Source: a virus. From it: a DNA stretch of 49,744 nt. The stretch covers positions 1-49,744 of the IMG/VR virus record IMGVR_UViG_3300031566_000065. One strand, written 5' to 3'. The first letter of the stretch is position 1. Each line of letters opens with the position of its first letter. Of the stretch, positions 1 to 7,247 are shown piece after piece. Under the pieces are notes generated by a model. That model saw only the letters and a program-made list of their open reading frames with translations. It was not told the origin of the DNA and made no database searches. A program made the position numbers and the translations under genes.

Positions 1-39
1 TACCCTATCTAATAAGGTTTGTAATTCTATTGTTGTCAT
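1..39 (-). CDS. Partial CDS, N-terminus only
   Basis: An ATG on the minus strand at 39 opens a frame that stays open to the left edge (first residues MTTIELQTLLDRV). It follows an A-rich leader and a hairpin site, as the other small genes do. Only 13 codons are visible, so no function can be given. Confidence 0.4.
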   Translation of the reverse strand, partial: MTTIELQTLLDRV

Positions 40-61
40 ATATTTAAGTTTTGTGTTTCAA

Positions 62-100
62 TTCCGTAAAAAATAACGAGCGTTTACCGCCATCCGTTAA
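62..100 (-). repeat. attC-like cassette site (short)
   Basis: Read on the minus strand, the site begins with TTAACGG, which contains the stop codon of the gene ending at 97. It continues with GCG-GTAAA-CGC and ends in CGTTATT. It is a short AAC...GTT element of the type seen after many small genes here. Confidence 0.35.
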
Positions 101-459
101 TATTGACGTTCCCACGTTGCATTTTTCTCATCTTGACGAACTTCACGTAATGATTTTTCTTTATCATTATCAAGCCTGTCAATTAAATTACTTAAAACGA
201 TGTGGAAAAGATATGGTTTTTGATTAGGATTGTGATTATGCCCAATTAAACAAAATTTAATTTCTTTGCCTTCTTTATAAACCCCTATCCAGCATCTTTC
301 GAATACTGTTGTGTTATTTAATTGATACATCATTTCTATATCGTATGCATTATGTCTAAATTTTAGCTCATTTTGATCTCGCAAAGTTTCATTTTTGAAC
401 CTTTCCTTTACATCTTCAATAATTGCAGTGCATATGTATGCTATGTCTATTTCTAGCAT
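97..459 (-). CDS. Hypothetical phage protein, 120 aa
   Basis: A soluble, charged protein with no recognised motif. Its ATG lies 2 nt past the stop of the 49-aa gene upstream, which suggests one transcript. Its TAA stop is embedded in the TTAACGG box of the hairpin site that follows. No function is assigned. Confidence 0.7.
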   Translation of the reverse strand: MLEIDIAYICTAIIEDVKERFKNETLRDQNELKFRHNAYDIEMMYQLNNTTVFERCWIGVYKEGKEIKFCLIGHNHNPNQKPYLFHIVLSNLIDRLDNDKEKSLREVRQDEKNATWERQY

Positions 460-461
460 AA

Positions 462-611
462 TTAAACGAGTTTGTGTAAATTACCAATAGCCCCGGCAAC
501 TTTAACAAATGTCTTATTTTTTTCTTTTACTCTTTGTGCTTGCTGCGCTTTTATTATTGAAGATTTCATTTTTTTTATATCTTCAAATTCTTGTTCAGTG
601 TTGTATCTCAT
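462..611 (-). CDS. Small hypothetical protein, 49 aa
   Basis: Starts MRYNTEQEFEDIKK and ends GNLHKLV. It is Lys- and Gln-rich and probably helical. It is too short for a standard ORF cutoff, but it fills the gap between a good promoter (637-668) and the 120-aa gene, with an A-rich leader. It would be the first gene of a leftward unit starting inside the end of the NinG-like gene. Confidence 0.55.
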   Translation of the reverse strand: MRYNTEQEFEDIKKMKSSIIKAQQAQRVKEKNKTFVKVAGAIGNLHKLV

Positions 612-636
612 GTCTTTAATTTTTAGTTAATAACAA

Positions 637-668
637 CAAATATAAATCTAGTATTTGACATATCCAAA
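637..668 (-). promoter_or_regulatory. Bacteroidota-type promoter with ATATGTCA motif
   Basis: The minus strand reads TTTG, a 20-bp spacer, then TATATTTG, matching -33 TTTG and -7 TAnnTTTG. The spacer carries ATATGTCA just after the -33 box, a motif shared with other promoters in this window. It ends against the stop codon of the NinG-like gene and would drive the genes at 611 and 459. Confidence 0.6.
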
Positions 669-1064
669 TTAATTGCTTTTTAATTCTTTTTTATAGTGAG
701 AGATTTTCTCAATAATTTCAGAACGTGTATATTTATAGCCATTCATTTTATAATTATCAGCTTCACGTTTAAGTTTATTAAAATTAATATCACCTATTCT
801 TTCATGTAAATTATTGGTATAGTGTATCAAATGTGATTCATCAAAACAATTACAGGCAGAGCATTCACCATGTACGTTATTTTCATCAAATCTTAATCCA
901 TCGTACCCTTGAACAGGGTAATAATGCCCTGCTTGTAATAATTTGTAATTACCGCAACTTATACAAGGTTTGCCCTCATCTCTCCTTCTAATGAAAGTAT
1001 TGAAAATTATTTGTAATTCTGCCTTTAATTTAGGCAGCGTTTTTGTTTTAACTTTTTTAGCCAC
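669..1064 (-). CDS. ninG: NinG/Rap-like recombination protein
   Basis: Resembles the lambda NinG (Rap) family, proteins that act on recombination junctions in phage recombination. Visible features are the zinc-type motif C34-x2-C37 (CISCG), the AGHYYP segment around H47, and C68-x2-C71, followed by a basic helical C-terminus. The length (131 aa) is shorter than lambda NinG (about 200 aa) but common for Bacteroidota phage members. It overlaps the NinB-like gene by 8 bp and sits in the same operon as the exonuclease. Confidence 0.75.
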   Translation of the reverse strand: MAKKVKTKTLPKLKAELQIIFNTFIRRRDEGKPCISCGNYKLLQAGHYYPVQGYDGLRFDENNVHGECSACNCFDESHLIHYTNNLHERIGDINFNKLKREADNYKMNGYKYTRSEIIEKISHYKKELKSN

Positions 1065-1497
1065 GTTCTTTATATTTTAGTTTTTTGATTAATTCATCTA
1101 TCTTGTTTGGAAATGATATTTCAAATCCTTTTTCTGCAAAATGATTTGTTAGAACGTCTAATATTTGATTAATTTTAAACGTGTCCAGTTTAGTTGTTGA
1201 TTTAATATTAAACATTGCTATTTGAATAGGTCTCCATATTCTTTCTTTTACTAATACTTCTGTGTAAGGTATTTCTATTACTTCTCCTGTGAAATCGTCA
1301 ATGTATTTAAAACTTATACCATGCTCCAGAAATGCCTGAACTATAAATTTAAAATACAAATGTAACGCCCTATTTTGTAAAGAAGTCCGAGTATTTGTTA
1401 AAACTTCAATTTGAATAATTAACCCTTTTTCAGAATACTCGGACAACTTTTTAAAAGCTTCTGCTTTGCCTTGCTTGCTTGCTAAATTATAAGGCAT
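1057..1497 (-). CDS. NinB-like recombination protein (probable)
   Basis: 146 aa. The segment TRTSLQNRALHLYFKFIVQ (about residues 36-54) resembles the RS-x-x-QNA core of lambda NinB (Orf), a ssDNA-binding recombination mediator. It lies directly upstream of the NinG-like gene (8-bp overlap), as ninB and ninG co-occur in lambdoid phages, and overlaps the coiled-coil gene by 11 bp. The identification rests on this motif and on context. Confidence 0.5.
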   Translation of the reverse strand: MPYNLASKQGKAEAFKKLSEYSEKGLIIQIEVLTNTRTSLQNRALHLYFKFIVQAFLEHGISFKYIDDFTGEVIEIPYTEVLVKERIWRPIQIAMFNIKSTTKLDTFKINQILDVLTNHFAEKGFEISFPNKIDELIKKLKYKERG

Positions 1498-2761
1498 TAG
1501 CTTTTTCTTTAATATAATTAGTAGTCTTAGAAATCAAAACAACTATATTTTTCAAAATCTCATCAGCTTCAACGCTTTTCAGTTCAGGCATTTTTATTTC
1601 GCTTAATTTAACAGCCAATGCCAAAAGTTTATCTTTGTCAGGAGCTAAAATTGCAGCTTTTTCAGCTTTTTTTCGTGCAAGTTCATCATCAATTAATTTT
1701 TGCTTTTCAATTCGTTCAGCTTCTTCTTTTGCTTTTAATTCAGCTTTTAAACGCTGGATTTCTTCTGCTTCTTTGCGTTCTTTTTCGGCTTTTAATGCCT
1801 TTTCTTTTCTCTCATATTCCCAATGCTGCTCAGCTCCTATTTTGATATCTGAAAATTCTTTTTGATATTCTTTCTCATCGAGATTAAGGAGTTTATTATA
1901 ATCGCGTATAAAAATAATATACGGAGCTAGCTCTTTGTTTCTGGATTCGTTTCTTAACTTTAAAGCCTGTTCTTTTTTTCGATTTTCATCAGCTTCTTTT
2001 TCGAGCCTTTCTTTTTCTTTTCTTATTAACTCTTGTTTTTTCTCGTGTTCTTTTTTTTCTGACTTTATCCTGTTCATGAAATTTTCAAAATCAGTGTCAG
2101 ATACCTCTCCAAAATTCATACTTTGCTCAAATACCGACCAAAATTGATAATAAGGTAAAGCTAATTGATTTCTTTCGTTGTGAAGCTTTGTTTTTCGTTC
2201 TTGCTCCAATCTTTTTTCTTCTGCTTCCTTTAAAGCTTTTTGATTATCTTCATACGCTTTCTTTTTGCTCTCAAAATAAGCGTTCCATACATCATCTTCC
2301 ATTGAAGCTAAATCTCTTTCGCCAGCATCCGGCAAGTATAAAGAAAGTAATTCAACTCTTTCTAACTGCAAAGCTTCAAGCCTTTTTTGTTCCTGAATTT
2401 CAAAGAATTTTTCTTTCTCTAATAAAATACTTTCGTGAGCTTCGTTTATTTGAATTTCAGCTCTGTTTACAGCATCAATTAATTGAGACATTCGTAAAGG
2501 AACTTCTTTCACTGCTTTATGCCACTTACTAATGCCTTGCGTTCTATTTTTTTGAAAGGCAGTTCTTAAGGCTTTAAATACTGAAATATTCTCTAAGCTT
2601 ATTTCAAGCTTAGAAACTTCTTGAAACTCTTCAATTAATAAAGCTCTTTCGTCAATAAAAGGCTTTAAGCCTAAAGTTAACTGTTCAGCTTGATTAATAT
2701 CTACATTGCATTTTGTTGCAATTTCTGATAATTCTTGTTTTTCTGTTTTTACTAATTCCAT
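1487..2761 (-). CDS. Coiled-coil recombination-module protein, 424 aa
   Basis: Residues about 90-290 and 330-375 are long Lys/Glu/Ala/Leu helices typical of coiled coils; the N-terminal 80 residues look globular. Similar coiled-coil proteins (DUF1351-like) sit beside exonucleases and annealing proteins in phages, so a structural or annealing role in recombination is an inference from position. It lies between the NinB-like gene and the exonuclease. Confidence 0.65.
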   Translation of the reverse strand: MELVKTEKQELSEIATKCNVDINQAEQLTLGLKPFIDERALLIEEFQEVSKLEISLENISVFKALRTAFQKNRTQGISKWHKAVKEVPLRMSQLIDAVNRAEIQINEAHESILLEKEKFFEIQEQKRLEALQLERVELLSLYLPDAGERDLASMEDDVWNAYFESKKKAYEDNQKALKEAEEKRLEQERKTKLHNERNQLALPYYQFWSVFEQSMNFGEVSDTDFENFMNRIKSEKKEHEKKQELIRKEKERLEKEADENRKKEQALKLRNESRNKELAPYIIFIRDYNKLLNLDEKEYQKEFSDIKIGAEQHWEYERKEKALKAEKERKEAEEIQRLKAELKAKEEAERIEKQKLIDDELARKKAEKAAILAPDKDKLLALAVKLSEIKMPELKSVEADEILKNIVVLISKTTNYIKEKANAL

Positions 2762-2772
2762 AGTTTTAATTA

Positions 2773-3411
2773 TTATAAGTTTTTAATTCGTTCAATCTCT
2801 TTTTTAACCTCAATTTTAGCCTCGTTAAGGCGTTCAATAATTCTTTGAATAGTCGTATTATCTCTCTCGACAATTATATCTAAAGGCTTTAGATTAGGAT
2901 GAAAAGAGGTAAATACATTGTATGATCTGTTAGTAACTAATAATTCAAATTGCAACTGTTTATCATATACGCCTATTATCGGATTCTTGCCCTCTTTAAA
3001 TTTTGTTAAATATTCCTTATGAGTGCTGAATATTGGGCATTTAATTTGATGTAGAGCATCATCGTTTATCAGACCGTCAGGGCTGCACAACGTCCAATCA
3101 TCCATTATCACAACACCAACTTTTTTTACTACTTGAAGATGCCTTATTTCGTAATCTTCACGCGCCAACCCTTCTAATTCGTGCCCTCTATTCGTAAACG
3201 CATTCCCTTTAAATAAATTGTTTTCGCATGACTGTCCGGTTATTCGCTCTTCAACTATTCTATTTATTAAAGATTCATAGCCTTTTGTTTTTTTATCCAT
3301 CAGCAAATCGCTTGCAATAGATGCGCTAAACATCCCTAATTTGATTTCGAGCCATTCGTCAGAATCTTGTTCAATATCATATCTATATATCGGGCTATTC
3401 ATTTGAGTCAA
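2773..3411 (-). CDS. YqaJ/lambda-type exonuclease with Gln in the catalytic motif
   Basis: A PD-(D/E)XK exonuclease of the YqaJ/lambda Exo family, which resects DNA ends for single-strand annealing recombination. Visible are QDSDEWLEIKLGMFSAS (residues 15-31), the helix GHELEGLAREDYE (76-88), SPDG with D112, and HQIKCP (121-126) with K124. The family normally has Glu in the last motif (EIKCP), but here it is Gln122. Length 212 aa is normal. It overlaps the 172-aa gene upstream by 17 bp. Confidence 0.85.
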   Translation of the reverse strand: MTQMNSPIYRYDIEQDSDEWLEIKLGMFSASIASDLLMDKKTKGYESLINRIVEERITGQSCENNLFKGNAFTNRGHELEGLAREDYEIRHLQVVKKVGVVIMDDWTLCSPDGLINDDALHQIKCPIFSTHKEYLTKFKEGKNPIIGVYDKQLQFELLVTNRSYNVFTSFHPNLKPLDIIVERDNTTIQRIIERLNEAKIEVKKEIERIKNL

Positions 3412-3913
3412 AGATTAGTTTATCCTCTGTTTCTTTGTCGAAAGAATAATATTTTTTCAACTCCTCCACAGTCTTCCCGTCTTTTAAAAACTGAACGGCC
3501 GCCTTGTATTTATCAGGAGCTAATGTTGTTTTTATTTTTGGCTCAGAGGGCTGTGTTTGCCTTATTCTTAATCCTTCAACCGTATCGCTTCCAAATTTAA
3601 CACTTGCATCAACATATACCTGAATTTTTATATTTACCCAATCTTCTAAATGTGTTTTGTTGCCTGCAAACTTTTTGATAGTTTTAGAGTTCGTCACATT
3701 TAAGATCATTGGTTTTGTGCCGGAAATATGTTTTCCTTTTTCGTCAAATTTTGATCCTTTAAATATAGCAACATTACAAAACTTCTTTCCTGATTGGGTC
3801 ATGCATTCTTTATAAACTACCTTTTCGATAGTTAGTATTAAATCCTTGTCATCTATGTCGCTTGATGACAAGTAATCGGATTTAAAAGCTTTTTTCCAAT
3901 GAGTTTTCTCCAT
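3395..3913 (-). CDS. Exonuclease-associated conserved phage protein, 172 aa
   Basis: Starts MEKTHWKKAFKSDYL. Residues 25-105 look like alternating strands (LILTIEKVVYKE, MILNVTNSKTIKKF, NIKIQVYVDAS), compatible with an OB-like fold, followed by a linker and a small helical domain. Relatives sit next to exonucleases in Bacteroidota phages. An ssDNA-binding or annealing role is inferred from position and predicted fold only. Confidence 0.65.
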   Translation of the reverse strand: MEKTHWKKAFKSDYLSSSDIDDKDLILTIEKVVYKECMTQSGKKFCNVAIFKGSKFDEKGKHISGTKPMILNVTNSKTIKKFAGNKTHLEDWVNIKIQVYVDASVKFGSDTVEGLRIRQTQPSEPKIKTTLAPDKYKAAVQFLKDGKTVEELKKYYSFDKETEDKLIFDSNE

Positions 3914-3917
3914 AGTT

Positions 3918-4103
3918 TTAGTTTTTAAAATGATAATTTACATCCCTATTAAGTTCTTCAAATTTGCATTTAGTCTTTTTAAGAATGCTTAAATACAATG
4001 AACACTCTTCTTTATTCGTGCTCGGGTCGTGAATCTTATCAAAAATAATTTGATAAAGTACCGCCTTTTCTTTTTCGGTTAGATTAGTCGTTTTTATTTT
4101 CAT
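3918..4103 (-). CDS. Hypothetical protein, 61 aa
   Basis: A small, charged, mostly helical protein (MKIKTTNLTEKEKAVLYQII). It overlaps the next upstream gene by 20 bp and precedes the 172-aa gene by 4 nt, so it is translated within the recombination operon. Confidence 0.6.
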   Translation of the reverse strand: MKIKTTNLTEKEKAVLYQIIFDKIHDPSTNKEECSLYLSILKKTKCKFEELNRDVNYHFKN

Positions 4104-4320
4104 CCTTTTGTTGGTAGTTATAAAAATGCTGAGAAAGGCTCTTTCCTGCTTCTTTTAATTGCTTAACAGCTGCTGTAATGTCTATCCCTGAAAAATTATC
4201 CAAAGATTTTATTAAAGTGCTTAAGCCTAAATTAAACTCGTTCAACTCATCTACAGTCATTGTTTTTTTAACTGAGTTCACGCTCCCGCTTATTACTACC
4301 GCGTTGTTTTTTTCGTCCAT
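4084..4320 (-). CDS. Hypothetical protein, 78 aa
   Basis: The N-terminus MDEKNNAVVISG is followed by amphipathic helices and a polar tail (NYQQKDENKND). No known motif. It sits in the recombination operon, 11 nt after the first gene. Confidence 0.6.
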   Translation of the reverse strand: MDEKNNAVVISGSVNSVKKTMTVDELNEFNLGLSTLIKSLDNFSGIDITAAVKQLKEAGKSLSQHFYNYQQKDENKND

Positions 4321-4331
4321 GATAAATTTAT

Positions 4332-4586
4332 TTAATTAGGAAATATTTTACTTTTAACACTGGTTGGTATGCCAGCTTTTTCTGCTGAATCTAACAAAAA
4401 ATTCAAAATGTCTCTCGGGTCTGTTAACTCAACCCCTATTTTTATCATATCCTTTAAGACCCAAGTGTCGCTATCATTGTCAACTATATGCAACATTTTT
4501 TCTGTTGAATCCGGCAATAAGATTATCTCTCTGTAACTTTCCCCGAACGCCCTAGGGTCATTGTCTTTAATTAAAATTATTTTCAT
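4332..4586 (-). CDS. First gene of the recombination operon, 84 aa
   Basis: A small alpha/beta protein (MKIILIKDNDPRAFGESY) with no recognised family. It follows a clear promoter (4618-4648) by about 30 nt, so it is probably the first gene of a leftward operon running down to about 669. Confidence 0.65.
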   Translation of the reverse strand: MKIILIKDNDPRAFGESYREIILLPDSTEKMLHIVDNDSDTWVLKDMIKIGVELTDPRDILNFLLDSAEKAGIPTSVKSKIFPN

Positions 4587-4617
4587 GATCTTAGTTTTTT
4601 AGTTATTATTTATATGT

Positions 4618-4648
4618 CAAAGATAAGTATAATAATTGACATGTCAAA
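4618..4648 (-). promoter_or_regulatory. Promoter of the recombination operon with palindromic operator
   Basis: The minus strand has TTTG, a 19-bp spacer and TATCTTTG, matching the Bacteroidota consensus. The perfect palindrome TTGACATGTCAA (4636-4647) overlaps the -33 box and spacer, and a second half-site TTTGACATAT overlaps the -7 box. A repressor bound here would block the promoter. Confidence 0.65.
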
Positions 4649-4752
4649 ATAAATAACGATTATTTTTATTAATAAAAACATTACTTTTATATGAGCCTGA
4701 TTTTAAAGCGTTTAGATGCAAAATGTAACACAAAAGGTTATTTTATTTTATG

Positions 4753-5049
4753 TTAACCCCTAACAAAATAATCATTAATATTATGTAATAAATAGTTCAT
4801 TTCTGATTCAAGCCTTGCCATTGCACACGGTGTGTTTGTATAGTCGTGTTTCATTATTTTTACTTTAAAAGACATAGCGAATATGGTTTCGGTAACATTT
4901 GAAGATATTAAAAATCCTAAGTTTTTAGTATATCTATATTCCCTTTCTGGGAATTTGATAACAAAAGAATCTTCATCTTTTTTGCCGTTAGCCTCAATAA
5001 ATGCTATTATTTGTCGGTATAGCACGTATTTTTTAAATGTATTTTTCAT
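4753..5049 (-). CDS. Hypothetical protein, 98 aa
   Basis: Basic at the N-terminus (MKNTFKKYVLYRQII), then a predicted alpha/beta body. Its ATG overlaps the stop of the HTH gene (ATGA), so the two form one unit. The stop TAA is part of GTTAACAT, and the following ACATAAAATA matches the start of several hairpin sites in this window, which suggests a decayed cassette site at 4700-4756. Confidence 0.6.
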   Translation of the reverse strand: MKNTFKKYVLYRQIIAFIEANGKKDEDSFVIKFPEREYRYTKNLGFLISSNVTETIFAMSFKVKIMKHDYTNTPCAMARLESEMNYLLHNINDYFVRG

Positions 5050-5240
5050 ATTTTTATTTTTTTGTGTGTGTCTTCTTTTCTTATTCTGTAAATTGTTTTC
5101 AAAGCTATATACATGTTAAATTCAATATCAAACACTTTTTTTATGCTTGAAACTTTAACGCCTTTATGCAGCATTAATTTAATTAATGCTATTTGTTCTT
5201 CTGTAAATCGCTGTTTAGGCGCACCTTTAATGTTTGTCAT
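5046..5240 (-). CDS. Resolvase/Hin-type helix-turn-helix protein, 64 aa
   Basis: KGAPKQRFTEEQIALIKLM...GVKVSSIKKVFDIEF...ALKTIYRI resembles the DNA-binding C-terminal domain of serine recombinases of the Hin family (a GRPxxL-like start, then HTH). No recombinase catalytic domain is present. It is coupled by ATGA to the 98-aa gene. It is likely a small DNA-binding regulator; its target is unknown. Confidence 0.6.
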   Translation of the reverse strand: MTNIKGAPKQRFTEEQIALIKLMLHKGVKVSSIKKVFDIEFNMYIALKTIYRIRKEDTHKKIKI

Positions 5241-5285
5241 GCTGTTTTATATTTGTTTATTATTGATTTATTATTTTATTTTTAA

Positions 5286-5338
5286 ATTGTTAGTACTTTA
5301 TAGCGTACGGAAATGGACGTGCGCTCTATTTTATGTTG
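5286..5338 (-). repeat. Hairpin cassette element, copy with inverted centre
   Basis: The flanks ATTGTTAGTACTTTAT and CTATTTTATGTTG surround a 24-bp imperfect palindrome (5302-5325) containing GTACGGAAATGGACGTG. The copy at 49353-49405 has the same flanks in the same orientation, but its centre is the reverse complement of this one, with one mismatch. Confidence 0.65.
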
Positions 5339-5441
5339 TATGCAATGCCTAAAATAAAGTTGTTTAAGTTAAATTTTAGGCTGCTGTGCATTTATTAAAA
5401 AAGGCACAGCATACAACACATTATATAGGTAATGCAACGTG
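5334..5441 (-). repeat. Nested inverted repeat after the 62-aa gene
   Basis: The outer arms TGTTGTATGC (5334-5343) and GCATACAACA enclose the inner arms GCCTAAAAT and ATTTTAGGC. The adjoining segment, read on the minus strand as GCATTACCTATATAATGTG, recurs with few changes in the site at 37475-37590 (GCACATTACCTATGTACTG). The shared block marks one sub-family of the cassette sites. Confidence 0.5.
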
Positions 5442-5483
5442 CATTTAATCAGCATTGGTGCAAGTTTTATTTTTGCCAAAGCG

Positions 5484-5672
5484 CTATTTATCATTCTCAT
5501 TAACATTTAAAACTATCTTATGCCCTGTTCTGCATCCCATCCCATAAGTTGAATCAACATAGGCTTTTATCTGTAAGTTTTCCATTTTTTCAACTGCATC
5601 TGTTTCAAATGAGTTTTCTGGTGTTAACACTATTTCAGTTCTACCATTCTCAATTACTATTTTTGTTTTCAT
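5484..5672 (-). CDS. Hypothetical protein, 62 aa (cassette gene)
   Basis: A small beta-rich protein (KTKIVIENGRTEIVLTPENS ... GHKIVLNVNEND). No family recognised. It stands alone between two hairpin sites, like its neighbours. Confidence 0.55.
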   Translation of the reverse strand: MKTKIVIENGRTEIVLTPENSFETDAVEKMENLQIKAYVDSTYGMGCRTGHKIVLNVNENDK

Positions 5673-5728
5673 TTTAATTTAGTTTTATGCCCCACGCTCA
5701 AAAAATAAAACGGGAGCGGTTATACATT

Positions 5729-5786
5729 TAATTAACTTTCGTGCAGCTTGGAGGGTTGCACTCCCCATATAATTGTACCGTTAGGC
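5729..5786 (-). repeat. attC-like cassette site
   Basis: Minus-strand order: GCCTAACGG just after the stop of the 59-aa gene, then GTGCA, loop, TGCAC, GAAA, GTTAATT. The right end GCACGAAAGTTAATTAAATG recurs almost unchanged at 39950-39970. Confidence 0.55.
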
Positions 5787-5790
5787 ACAA

Positions 5791-5970
5791 TTAAATTATT
5801 AATTTCTGTGCTTTATCATCCGCAATTTTTCTAATTCTATCAGACCACCCCATTCCGTCTACATCAAGGTATTTTATGTAATATCCATTAGTTGTTTTCA
5901 TTAAAATTGCTAACGAATCTGGTTCTTTAGATTCATCATACTTTACTATAAATTGTTTTAATATTTCCAT
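5791..5970 (-). CDS. Small hypothetical protein, 59 aa (cassette gene)
   Basis: Starts MEILKQFIVKYDESKEPDSL; the middle TTNGYYIKYLDVDGMGW suggests a short beta sheet followed by a helix. It begins after the A-rich leader of the upstream hairpin site and ends 5 nt before GCCTAACGG. It is under 60 codons and easily missed. Function unknown. Confidence 0.55.
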   Translation of the reverse strand: MEILKQFIVKYDESKEPDSLAILMKTTNGYYIKYLDVDGMGWSDRIRKIADDKAQKLII

Positions 5971-6050
5971 AATTTAAAAGTGCCTAATAATGGCTAAAGT
6001 TAATAGCCTAACTAGGTCTTGTTATAATTTGATGGTTAGTAATTAAGGCT

Positions 6051-6177
6051 ACTAACCTTAGCCTAAGCGTTGTGAGTAATGCCTTTTTACATTTGTGTTG
6101 TACCTTAATCTTAAACTTTGTAACTATTTAAAACTAAGGCACAACTCACAACAACGCTTCATAAAGCATACTGTTAG
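6051..6177 (-). repeat. attC-like cassette site, long arms
   Basis: On the plus strand ACTAACC is followed by AAGCGTTGTGAG, a loop of about 70 nt with its own stem (TTGTACCTTA / TAAGGCACAA), then CTCACAACAACGCTT and GTTAG. A second smaller repeat, CTAAC...GTTAG, lies at 6008-6040 region. It follows the 84-aa gene on the minus strand. Confidence 0.55.
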
Positions 6178-6208
6178 TTAGCTCGTATAAGCATTTTTCC
6201 AGTCATCC

Positions 6209-6463
6209 CTAATCAGGCAAATTAACTTTCTTCTTATTAGCATCTTGCCAATCAATAAATTCATTGTACCTATTACCAACACTATCAATATGCTCTTGCG
6301 CACAATTAGTTTCTTCGCACTTGCCAAAGTATTCCCAAATAGCAGCAATACTGTTTTGATCTTTTGCAGTTAACACAAATATTGGAGTGCCGTTTTTCTC
6401 TGCATCTGCAATAATCTTCTTGTCTTTATCTGTCATGTTTTTATTGTTATGCCCTCGCTTCAT
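6209..6463 (-). CDS. Hypothetical protein, 84 aa (cassette gene)
   Basis: A soluble protein with a KDKKIIADAEKNGTPIFVLTAKD segment and two Cys (CEETNC). No family recognised. It is a single gene flanked by hairpin sites. Confidence 0.6.
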   Translation of the reverse strand: MKRGHNNKNMTDKDKKIIADAEKNGTPIFVLTAKDQNSIAAIWEYFGKCEETNCAQEHIDSVGNRYNEFIDWQDANKKKVNLPD

Positions 6464-6484
6464 TACTCAGGCGGTTTATATTCG

Positions 6485-6536
6485 TATTTAATTCTGTACT
6501 AAATTGCTGTACGCTTCATAAGCTTGTCCGTTATAA
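6485..6536 (-). repeat. attC-like cassette site
   Basis: Read on the minus strand, TATAACGGACAAGCTTATG runs into AAGCGTACAG and the short repeat GTAC...GTAC. The AAGCTTATGAAGCG segment resembles the start of the site at 6051-6177 (GCTTTATGAAGCG). The GTT end is not obvious. Confidence 0.4.
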
Positions 6537-6548
6537 ACAAATAAAAAA

Positions 6549-6785
6549 TTAATCTCTATACTCTTTAATCAACTCCCTTCGCTCATCAAAATATTTAACC
6601 TTCCAATGCGGGTGGCAATTATCAGAGTGTTTATTCCCTTCAAATCTTACCGCTAAGTTTCCGTTGTAATCACCTGTAACTATTCCTTTTTTACCATCAA
6701 CTTCTACTGCCATATTTCGCTTTAAGAAGTTCAATCCTCGCTGTTCTTTCATGTATTCAAACATCTGTTTGTTAAATCTTGCCAT
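6549..6785 (-). CDS. Small SH3/KOW-like phage protein, 78 aa (cassette gene)
   Basis: The stretch VEVDGKKGIVTGDYNGNLAV looks like a small beta-barrel (KOW/SH3-like) that often carries a G-I-V-x-G turn. The N-terminus is basic and helical, the C-terminus charged. A nucleic-acid or protein-binding adaptor is possible; no specific role can be assigned. Confidence 0.6.
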   Translation of the reverse strand: MARFNKQMFEYMKEQRGLNFLKRNMAVEVDGKKGIVTGDYNGNLAVRFEGNKHSDNCHPHWKVKYFDERRELIKEYRD

Positions 6786-6807
6786 AATATTAATTTTTAA
6801 TTTGTTT

Positions 6808-6861
6808 CTCGTTTATAATTTTTCGGGTTAATCCCGTACTTTTCATACACGGCACGTTATT
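6808..6861 (-). repeat. attC-like cassette site
   Basis: On the minus strand AATAACGTGCC, whose TAA is the stop codon of the 61-aa gene, is followed by GTGTATGAAAAGTACGGG and the small hairpin CGGGATTAACCCG. The right side runs into the A-rich leader of the 78-aa gene. Confidence 0.45.
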
Positions 6862-7042
6862 TATTCCAAAGAATATAATCCCTTGATGCTTCTAATAGCT
6901 TAAGCATAGAGCTTGATTCTCTCTTAAATTGATTAAATTCCAAATTCATAACCTCGATGTATTTTGAAATTAATACATCGTTTTTCGTTGAATAAATAAG
7001 GTCCGTTAATTCGTTTCTTAGCTTAGTTAAGTTTTCTATCAT
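6857..7042 (-). CDS. Hypothetical helical protein, 61 aa
   Basis: Starts MIENLTKLRNELTDLIYSTK; predicted to be all helical. It has its own promoter at 7064-7095. The stop codon TAA forms part of the AATAAC box of the hairpin site downstream. Confidence 0.6.
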   Translation of the reverse strand: MIENLTKLRNELTDLIYSTKNDVLISKYIEVMNLEFNQFKRESSSMLKLLEASRDYILWNK

Positions 7043-7063
7043 AATTTATATTAGTTTAAAGCA

Positions 7064-7151
7064 CAAATCTACACTTTTATATTGACATATGCAAGTTTAT
7101 TTAAAAATATGTCATTTTATTTTTATTTAATATTTATTTGACATATATTTG
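7064..7151. promoter_or_regulatory. Divergent promoter region with TGACATAT motifs
   Basis: The minus promoter reads CTTG, a 20-bp spacer, TAGATTTG (7064-7095) and serves the 61-aa gene. A plus -7 box TATATTTG lies at 7144-7151, though its -33 box is poor. TTGACATAT occurs at 7083-7091 and 7138-7146, and ATATGTCA at 7107-7114. The three copies look like operators for one repressor controlling both directions. Confidence 0.55.
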
Positions 7152-7173
7152 CAGTGTAAATAAAATTAAAATT

Positions 7174-7233
7174 ATGATTGATGTAAATGGAATTGAAATA
7201 AAAGTAGGACAAAAAGTAAAAACACGGATTTAA
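7174..7233 (+). pseudogene. 19-codon remnant (MIDVNGIEIKVGQKVK...)
   Basis: The frame MIDVNGIEIKVGQKVKTRI stops after 19 codons, 23 nt downstream of a TATATTTG box. The start resembles a family of small Bacteroidota phage proteins that normally runs much longer, so this looks like a truncated gene or a short leader peptide before the 139-aa gene. Confidence 0.4.
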
Positions 7234-7247
7234 AAAACTGAACAATT

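Noticed and set aside
1618-2532. Plus-strand ORFs within the coiled-coil gene
   Set aside because: They are antisense to a Lys/Glu-rich coiled coil, which gives Phe/Leu/Ser-rich shadow frames.
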